Under the pieces are notes generated by a model, which did not search any database, was not told where the DNA came from, and saw only the letters and a program-made list of their open reading frames with translations. A DNA stretch of 42,534 nucleotides, from positions 1 through 42,534 of the forward strand of contig JBBRNR010000014.1 of the NCBI GenBank assembly GCA_038230215.1. The letters are read 5' to 3'. This document shows, one piece after another, positions 7,336 to 13,677 of the stretch; the first letter of the stretch is position 1, and each line of letters opens with the position of its first letter. The DNA is from DASVRZ01 sp038230215 (GTDB lineage: Bacteria; Verrucomicrobiota; Verrucomicrobiia; Chthoniobacterales; DASVRZ01). The position numbers were made by a program, and so were the translations under genes.

Positions 7336-8796
7336 CTATTCCCTGCGCAACTCAGCCTCTACCCCGCGGAACTCAGCCAAGCACGCCTCCAGGTCTCCAA
7401 TGATTTCAGCGGCAAGCACCTCTGGCTTGGGAAGGTTTGCGATATCCGTCATGGTTTCATCCTTGAGCCAGAAGATATCGAGGTTCGCTTTGTCACGGGC
7501 CATCAGTTCGGCGTAGCTAAACTGCTTGAAACGGTCCGACTCCTTGCGCTTCGATAATGGCTTGCTAGCGGCGTAGCACTCGACAAACTCCTTCATGTCT
7601 TCGTCGGAAATGGGGTTCTGCCGCAGTGTGAAATTCTTGTTCGTGCGCAAATCGTAAACCCATAGCTCTTTCGTCCAAGGAGTCTTGGATTGCGGTTTCT
7701 TGTCAAAAAACAGCACGTTCGCTTTCACGCCGGCTGAATACCAAATGCCAGTGGGCAGGCGCAGGAGGGTGTGAACATTGCACTGGGCGAGCAGAGCGCG
7801 GCGGATCGTTTCTCCCGCTCCAGCTTCAAAGAGCACATTGTCAGGCACGACCACGGCGGCACGTCCTTCCTCAAGCAGCATCGCGAAGACGTTCTGCACG
7901 AAGTTCAATTGCTTGTTGCTTGTAGTAGCCCAGAAGTCTTTGCGCTCGTAGTAGAGCTTTTCGGTGTCGCGCTTCCCGTCATCGCTGATCACCGTAAAGC
8001 TGCTCTTTCTTCCAAAGGGTGGATTCGTCAGAACCATGTTCACCTTGGCCGGGCATTTGACGAGACTGTCGCCGATGGTGACGAGCAGCTTCTCACCCCC
8101 GCCCATTCCATGCAGATAGAGATTCATCGCACAGAGACGCGCAACGCTTGGCACGAGATCGATCCCGTGAATCGCCGTCTCATCAACGAACCGCCGGGTT
8201 TTTCGGTCCATCCTAGGGTTTGCTCGAAGTAAATACTCATGAGCTGCGAGCAGGAATCCCCCAGTCCCACATGCCGGATCAGCAATCGTCATCGTTGCTT
8301 CGGGTCGCATCACTTTCAGAATGGCCCGAATCACGGGGCGTGGGGTGAAATACTGCCCAGCTCCGCCGCGCACGTCCTCAGCATTGCGCGCCAGCAAGCC
8401 TTCGTAAATCTCCCCCTTCACATCGAAGTCCAGCGAAGACCACTCTTGCGCATCAATCAAGTCCACCAGCCGACGCAATTTGGCACTGTCGCTGATCTTG
8501 CTCTGCGGTTTCGTGAAAATCAGACCAAGCAGCCCATCCCCGTTGCTCAGTTTTTTGAGGGCAGTTTGGTAGATGGAGGCGAGCCTGTCATTGTCGGACG
8601 CTCCGATCATTCTGCCCCAACAATACTGCGGCTCACCACTCTTTCGTGACTTGGCGTCGCCTTGCTCCCACGCGATTTTAAGGAACAGAAGGTAAGTAAT
8701 CTGTTCGGTGTAATCCAGAAACGACAAGCCGTCGTCACGCATAACGTGGGCGTAGTTCCAGACTTTTTGAACGAGGGCGCTAGCTGTTGCGGACAT
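7336..8796 (-). CDS. hsdM: Type I restriction-modification methylase subunit
   Basis: A 486-residue N6-adenine methylase of the HsdM type. The N-terminal helical domain (about 1-140; NYAHVMRDDGLSFLDYTEQI) is followed by QYFTP at 148-152. Next comes the SAM-binding motif DPACGTGGF at 173-181 and the catalytic NPPF at 258-261. HsdM works with HsdS, which provides the target sequence. It starts six bases after the HNH gene and is the last intact gene of the minus-strand operon; only a fossil of hsdR lies beyond it. The frame is intact with all catalytic motifs, so modification activity is expected. Confidence 0.94.
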   Translation of the reverse strand: MSATASALVQKVWNYAHVMRDDGLSFLDYTEQITYLLFLKIAWEQGDAKSRKSGEPQYCWGRMIGASDNDRLASIYQTALKKLSNGDGLLGLIFTKPQSKISDSAKLRRLVDLIDAQEWSSLDFDVKGEIYEGLLARNAEDVRGGAGQYFTPRPVIRAILKVMRPEATMTIADPACGTGGFLLAAHEYLLRANPRMDRKTRRFVDETAIHGIDLVPSVARLCAMNLYLHGMGGGEKLLVTIGDSLVKCPAKVNMVLTNPPFGRKSSFTVISDDGKRDTEKLYYERKDFWATTSNKQLNFVQNVFAMLLEEGRAAVVVPDNVLFEAGAGETIRRALLAQCNVHTLLRLPTGIWYSAGVKANVLFFDKKPQSKTPWTKELWVYDLRTNKNFTLRQNPISDEDMKEFVECYAASKPLSKRKESDRFKQFSYAELMARDKANLDIFWLKDETMTDIANLPKPEVLAAEIIGDLEACLAEFRGVEAELRRE

Positions 8797-8802
8797 GTGA
8801 TT

Positions 8803-9681
8803 TCAAAGGTGTTTCCAAAGTTTCTCAACCCACTCCTTATCTCGGTGGATGCCGAGAGCGAGGCGGGCAAAAGTCGCGTATTTAGCATCCGGACGTATCC
8901 GGGAAATGAGCCTGTCCGACACGGTGGTAAATGATCCCAAGTCGCCATTATTTAGGCAGTCGGTTGCAACCTTAACATCTTCCTCGATTTCGATAGCGAG
9001 AGCTTCTCTCGCTCTCTTCAAGCGTGTCTCCCGGAGGTGGAACACCTCGATGCTTACTTGCACCCGCTTCCACTCTTCCGATTTGTCGTCTTGCGTGACT
9101 GCCTGGGGCAACCCATTACGAGTGAAAGTCAGCTTCTCAACATCAGCACTAATCACTGGGTCGAGGAGAATCGTCCGGTCCTGAGCGTCCCGAGGCCGCC
9201 GCATTCTTGGAGGTGGTGGGATAATCGGAAATTTGTTTCCCTTGCCACCATCCTCGTCGATTTCAGAATCCTCTCGCACGCAATTGCAGTAGGTGCAGGC
9301 AAGCCGGAAGTTTCTCCAATCCAACGCAAGCCACCAGTATCCAGGATGATCCTTTTCTCCCGTGACACGGCCCTTCGGTCGAAAATGGTCAACGTGGAGG
9401 TCAGATCGGTCCTCTTTGCATTCGCAATACCAGCATTTATCATTGCTCACGTCTGCAAGGGCCGATTTGGCATTGCTCCAGACTCCACCTGCCTCCGTGA
9501 TGGCTTTGTGCGCGGCTTTGCAGACAACTTTTCTGAATGCTTCGCCAACCTTGCCTTCGTCGCGCGCGTCGCGCGCTGCTTGCCGCACCTTACCGAGAAT
9601 CGTCGTCTTGGCGTTACGAACTTGGGTGTCCCAATCGTTGGGCAACCTGATCTGAACATCTGCTTGACGGATAAACCTCAT
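8803..9681 (-). CDS. HNH endonuclease resembling PtuB of Septu/retron systems
   Basis: A 292-residue protein. The nuclease core is at residues 83-133: a zinc-type CWYC (83-86), HVDHFRPKGR (His96, Asp98, His99), PGYWWLALDWRNF and LACTYCN (129-133). This C-x2-C, H-x-D-H-F-R-P-K and L-A-C-x-x-C-N layout is typical of the HNH proteins that accompany ATPases in Septu and in retron effectors (PtuB). The N-terminal 80 and C-terminal 130 residues are helical. Its ATG overlaps the stop of the HsdS-ATPase gene (ATGA) and hsdM follows after six bases. The ATPase and nuclease are therefore translationally coupled inside a restriction-modification operon. Assignment to the PtuB group rests on motif memory. 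Confidence 0.82.
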   Translation of the reverse strand: MRFIRQADVQIRLPNDWDTQVRNAKTTILGKVRQAARDARDEGKVGEAFRKVVCKAAHKAITEAGGVWSNAKSALADVSNDKCWYCECKEDRSDLHVDHFRPKGRVTGEKDHPGYWWLALDWRNFRLACTYCNCVREDSEIDEDGGKGNKFPIIPPPPRMRRPRDAQDRTILLDPVISADVEKLTFTRNGLPQAVTQDDKSEEWKRVQVSIEVFHLRETRLKRAREALAIEIEEDVKVATDCLNNGDLGSFTTVSDRLISRIRPDAKYATFARLALGIHRDKEWVEKLWKHL

Positions 9682-12600
9682 GCTTTGATTGAGTGCTTTT
9701 TCGCAAGTTCGGCCAGAATCTCATCCGCGGCTTTGCTGATTTTGGCGCGCTCGTCCGTGGTTTGCTCGGGCTTTTTTATCAGTGCCAGCGCCTCCTGGCG
9801 GCGAGTTAATGCTTCAATGAAAGCGCGGTAATAAGGGTCAGAGCTAACGGTCTTAAAACCGAGCTTCTCAATCTGCTTGTTCAGGAGTTCAAGTTCGTTC
9901 TTCTCTGCTGGAGAAAGGCCATTCGGCTTTCCAGCCAATTGAACTTGGCGAGTAAGCAAACCCAACGTCTCGTCGTCCAAGTCGGAGCTGAAGCCAAACA
10001 TGTCGCTGAGCAGAATTCCCGTATAGCCAAGTCCTCTTGGATTCTCGCTGGCCTGCTGCCAGTAACAGTGCAGCGAGTCTCGATTTCGCTTGAGGAGATG
10101 AACTTGGTCTTTGAGCAGACTGGCGATTACGAGTGGGTCGTGCGTTGCCATCAGTGTTTGGCTGGTCTGCTGCTCTGGTGAGGGTTTGTCGTCGTCGCTG
10201 GTTACGGACACGAGATCCTTCAGGTATTCCACGCTCCAATGCGGATTCAGGTGTGTGTCCGGCTCATCGAGGAGAACCAGCGATTGATGCGACTTGGTGA
10301 AGCGCATCAATCCAAGGACCATGAGCAACTGCTGTTCACCTTCGCTTAATTCGCGGAACGTAATTGGGATTTCCTGCTCGTTGGCGACTTTGACGCGCAC
10401 CTGAATCTTCACGTCGTGAATCAGTTCGCTGAAGTCGGTGCTTTCGAGTGCCAGGAAGAACGAGCGGGCATCGGCGTATTCGTCGGCAAACTCATGGAGA
10501 CTCTTCAGGTCGGGCAGATAGAAATAATAGTGGTCTTCATGCTTTGTGCGGTAGCCGTCACTAACGGTTTGGTTCACCACCATCGGTGCGATGGCAAATC
10601 GCCGAAGTTTTTCCATCACACGAAGCATGATTCCGGTCGCATTCCAAAAATTCTTTTGCGTCCCCTTCACTCCCCACTGTGGCCGACGAATCACGAACAG
10701 AGCAGACTCAAAACCAACGATGCGAAGCCTGTGTTCGAGAAATTGAGTAATCTTGCGGTCTTCTTTGTAGGCGAACGCGAGCAGCACATATTTTGCATGA
10801 TGCGTCTCCGCACAGAAGAAGCGGCGCTGCTCGAGTAACCTCGCCAGCGTCTCTGGATCGTCTGAACTGGCCTTTCTTAAACGGTCGTAATGATCACGTT
10901 TCATTGGCAGAAAATGTTCCGCTAAGCGATTCGTTGGTCCGGAGTAGTAGCCGAAAACGAATCGAGGCAATGGCAACTCCTCCCTTTTGACCGTCTCAAA
11001 GGCAATGTTCGTGCCCTTCTTTTTTACAAGCGCGGCTCTCCTCACTCCAGGACGCTTCATATTGACGGGATTCCACGAGACTTCCACCAAGTGTTCGTCG
11101 ATCTCGTAAGCGATTCGGAAAGCCTTCAACGGTTTATCAGGCCACTGATTCTTCTCCCACCAGTAGTGGAGGTCGCGGAAGATAAGCACGAATGCTTCAA
11201 AAAGGTTGGATTTCCCTGTGCCGTTCCAGCCTAGGACCACGTCAAGTCCGTGACCGGGATTGAAACGCACTTCGTAGTTCTTCAGGTTCTTGAAGTTCTC
11301 CAGCCAAAGTGTCACCAGCCGGAAATGTGCGTCGGACTGTTTATCAGCGGTGGACGTTGCCTGCACCGTTTTGAGTGCTCGGGATTCCCCCTTTGATATA
11401 GCTTCGAAAGATTCACGCACCTCTGGAGTCGCTCGCAACAACTCGTAGAACTCAACAACTTGGTCAGGCAAGTAGCCTGCCGCTTGGAATAGCCGTTGCG
11501 CGTCCGGCTTCTTACCAATCGTTTGCCAAGCGGCACGCAGCGTTTCTGGCGATGGCAGGATTTGTTTCATGGCAACATTTTCTTTTTGGCGTTGAGCGCC
11601 TCGCCGTGTTTTCGGTTGGTTCTTCAGAGCTTCGGCGGCAGCTTCGCGGGCATCGCGGATGCGGTCGAGTAGGACGGATGCGGGTTCGTCGTTTGGGTCT
11701 TGAGGGACGAGATTTCCGGCGAAGGCTTCGCGCAGGAGCGATTGACGAGTCGCTTGGGATCGTTCGAGCTGGTGCTGAAGTGTTGCCGCGAGTCTTTCGG
11801 CGGCAGTCAAGCGACGCTCAACTTCACGGACTATCTCTGCTTGCTCGGCGGCTGGCGGCAGTGGGAGAGGCAGTCGCTCGAACTTGGACTTGTTGAGGAT
11901 TGGCAAAGTCGTCGCAGACGCAGAAGCTCGTATTGCATCCTGTGTTCGTGGACTGACGAAGACGAAATACAGAAATTCCCCCATTCCAGCATCGGTTGGG
12001 ATCAGCGCGTTGATCTGCTGGTTGGTCGCACCAGGTTTTCTTGAAAATCCTGTTTTGCCGATTGTAGCACCGATACACGTTACGAGAATTGAGCGCTCCG
12101 GGAGCAATCTCGCGTGCTCCGCTCCTTTTGCAGTCAAGGAGTCGGCTGACGAAACTACGTGGTATCCGGCGTCCAAGTCGGTTGGCTTGAAGAACGGAAC
12201 TTCTCCGCCAAAAAAGTCCGGCCGAGACTTTGAAGGTGTTGAACCAGTTTCGACCTGACCAGTTTGAGCAACGCTTGCCCAAAGCCACTCGTTGGCCATT
12301 TCAAACTGTCCTTTTCGTTTGGGTTCTGTCGGTTCTTGATACCGCTTCTTCCACTTGTCGTCTTTGGGTGGTTTGCCGGCGGCGAGGAGGCGTTCGAGTT
12401 CAGCTTCTTCCCAGCGAGTGCGCCGTTCTGCGAGTAGGCGCTTGAGAAGCTGTTCGCCGGTTTGTTTGGACTTATGGGTTTTTCGCCAGTCGCGGGTGAG
12501 TTCGCCAGTGACGGCAGCGTGGAGGACGGCGGCGCGATAACGTTGGAGACGGTCCAGTGCGCGACGCGCTGCAGCTTCTCCAGCAGCTACCCGCGATAGC

Positions 12601-13115
12601 ATTGTGTCCAGCTTCGCGACAATTCGCCCCTGCTCAGCGAGCGGGGCAACAGGAAATGGAAAACGGAGGAAAACTGGAAGCGCCAAGCTCTGGACTGTTG
12701 TTCCGGTTTTTGTGCAACTTTGAAGAATCTCCCTTTCAAACGTCTTCAACGCGAAGGCGAGATAGTCGGACCGGATGTTTCCGAGTGGTTTGACCGCCTT
12801 GAGGTCTTGGTTCAGTGCGACTTGCCGCTGTGCTAATGCAACAGGAAGGGTGTGCTGGAGAATGCCGCTGCGGACGACGATGAGGACGCTGCCCGCTTCG
12901 ACTAGGTTGGTGGCTGACTGCTCAACGGCATCTTCGGTAATGTGGTCCTGGGTATCGGTGATGAGGTCGGACTTCATGTCCTTGGGCGAAACCCACGGAA
13001 TGTCGCCCCCAGTCCAGAAACGCGGGTTCGCTTTGCTCGGAGTGCCACCGCCAAACCACTGGCCAACGTCTCCCATCGTGAGACGAATCCATCCTTTTGG
13101 AAGTTTGTCAGGCAT
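9678..13115 (-). CDS. HsdS specificity subunit fused in frame to an AAA (PtuA-like) ATPase
   Basis: One uninterrupted frame of 1145 codons. Residues 1-510 form a complete type I HsdS. There are two target-recognition domains (starting PKGWIRLTMGDVGQWFGGGT and ANEWLWASVAQTGQVETGST), each closed by a conserved helix (PLAEQGRIVAKLD and PAAEQAEIVREVE). Residues 516-1145 form an SMC/OLD-like ATPase with Walker A GWNGTGKS (629-636), ABC-type signature LSEGEQQLL (923-931), Walker B LVLLDEPDTHLNP (946-958) and the His of MATHDP (992). An ATG at codon 516 (11568-11570) could be the former ATPase start, so internal initiation giving a free ATPase is possible. There is no stop codon between the halves. 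The 3' end overlaps the HNH gene by four bases. The fusion would attach a DNA-sequence reader to a PtuA-like effector ATPase. I do not know a characterised example. Confidence 0.85.
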   Translation of the reverse strand: MPDKLPKGWIRLTMGDVGQWFGGGTPSKANPRFWTGGDIPWVSPKDMKSDLITDTQDHITEDAVEQSATNLVEAGSVLIVVRSGILQHTLPVALAQRQVALNQDLKAVKPLGNIRSDYLAFALKTFEREILQSCTKTGTTVQSLALPVFLRFPFPVAPLAEQGRIVAKLDTMLSRVAAGEAAARRALDRLQRYRAAVLHAAVTGELTRDWRKTHKSKQTGEQLLKRLLAERRTRWEEAELERLLAAGKPPKDDKWKKRYQEPTEPKRKGQFEMANEWLWASVAQTGQVETGSTPSKSRPDFFGGEVPFFKPTDLDAGYHVVSSADSLTAKGAEHARLLPERSILVTCIGATIGKTGFSRKPGATNQQINALIPTDAGMGEFLYFVFVSPRTQDAIRASASATTLPILNKSKFERLPLPLPPAAEQAEIVREVERRLTAAERLAATLQHQLERSQATRQSLLREAFAGNLVPQDPNDEPASVLLDRIRDAREAAAEALKNQPKTRRGAQRQKENVAMKQILPSPETLRAAWQTIGKKPDAQRLFQAAGYLPDQVVEFYELLRATPEVRESFEAISKGESRALKTVQATSTADKQSDAHFRLVTLWLENFKNLKNYEVRFNPGHGLDVVLGWNGTGKSNLFEAFVLIFRDLHYWWEKNQWPDKPLKAFRIAYEIDEHLVEVSWNPVNMKRPGVRRAALVKKKGTNIAFETVKREELPLPRFVFGYYSGPTNRLAEHFLPMKRDHYDRLRKASSDDPETLARLLEQRRFFCAETHHAKYVLLAFAYKEDRKITQFLEHRLRIVGFESALFVIRRPQWGVKGTQKNFWNATGIMLRVMEKLRRFAIAPMVVNQTVSDGYRTKHEDHYYFYLPDLKSLHEFADEYADARSFFLALESTDFSELIHDVKIQVRVKVANEQEIPITFRELSEGEQQLLMVLGLMRFTKSHQSLVLLDEPDTHLNPHWSVEYLKDLVSVTSDDDKPSPEQQTSQTLMATHDPLVIASLLKDQVHLLKRNRDSLHCYWQQASENPRGLGYTGILLSDMFGFSSDLDDETLGLLTRQVQLAGKPNGLSPAEKNELELLNKQIEKLGFKTVSSDPYYRAFIEALTRRQEALALIKKPEQTTDERAKISKAADEILAELAKKHSIKA

Positions 13116-13125
13116 GCTCAGGGTT

Positions 13126-13497
13126 TCACGCTGCGAGTGCGAGGTGGTGAATGAAGTGCTGCACCCAGGCGAAGTTGGCGTTGTTGTCCTTCGCTTCGCT
13201 CACGACCCGCAGAATGCTTTTAGGTTTGATGATTGCGCTACTGCGCATGGCGGTCTTGGGCGGGACGCCGAATTGATGAACGCCTCCGCGTTTACCCTGC
13301 GGGTTGCCTTTGGCAATTTGCCCTGGTCTTTTTGAAGAAAAGCATGCGGGACTATCTTCGCTGCGCTTCGGCTGTCTCGCTCCGCTCGGCTCCGCCGCGT
13401 CCATGTTGTTGCGGAGCTTGTCGGCGGAGAGCCACAGCTTCGCCTCGAAGCCGAGGTGGGCGATGGAGTCTTTATTTAGAGAAGAAGGGCGAGCCAT
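13126..13497 (-). pseudogene. hsdM: Degenerate second hsdM: N-terminus joined to a mid-gene fragment
   Basis: The 123-codon frame starts with AHLGFEAKLWLSADKLRNNM and DAAE, the typical N-terminus of another HsdM subclass. Where Y-K-H-V-V-L-G should follow, the sequence changes to unrelated low-complexity text. Near its end it returns to family sequence with NANFAWVQHFIHHLA, which in HsdM lies several hundred residues later, after the NPPF motif. It then stops. The SAM-binding and catalytic motifs are missing. This is best read as a large internal deletion with scrambled filler. It sits ten bases upstream of the hsdS fusion, where an intact hsdM would be expected, and may still supply that gene's promoter and leader. 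Confidence 0.75.
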
Positions 13498-13592
13498 GAG
13501 ACAAAGAAGAGGCGCTGTCAGAAGATATTATTTTATGAAATAGGGGAAGATGATCCGGTGGCTCTTTGTTTCCACCGTTATTTCACCTGTAG

Positions 13593-13644
13593 CTCGTGTG
13601 CCTGATAGCCAGCGGCTATCGGGCCGAGGCACACGAGGTATTGG
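13593..13644 (+). promoter_or_regulatory. Candidate LysR-activated promoter for the xfp operon
   Basis: ATAGC-CAGCG-GCTAT (13605-13619; 7-bp arms GATAGCC/GGCTATC) is followed after 15 bases by GAGGTATTGG (13635-13644), matching the elements before kaiC and dps. Here the box is also enclosed by a perfect 11-bp outer inverted repeat, CTCGTGTGCCT (13593-13603) and AGGCACACGAG (13627-13637). The xfp ATG lies 34 bases downstream. TATTGG (13639-13644) may be the -10. Confidence 0.6.
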
Positions 13645-13677
13645 TGTCGCGCTCTCTTAGGGCGGATTTTAAGCCCG

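Noticed and set aside
7203..7403. Short plus-strand frame after ackA as a gene.
   Set aside because: It overlaps the hsdR remnant and the end of hsdM on the other strand and has no protein-like features.
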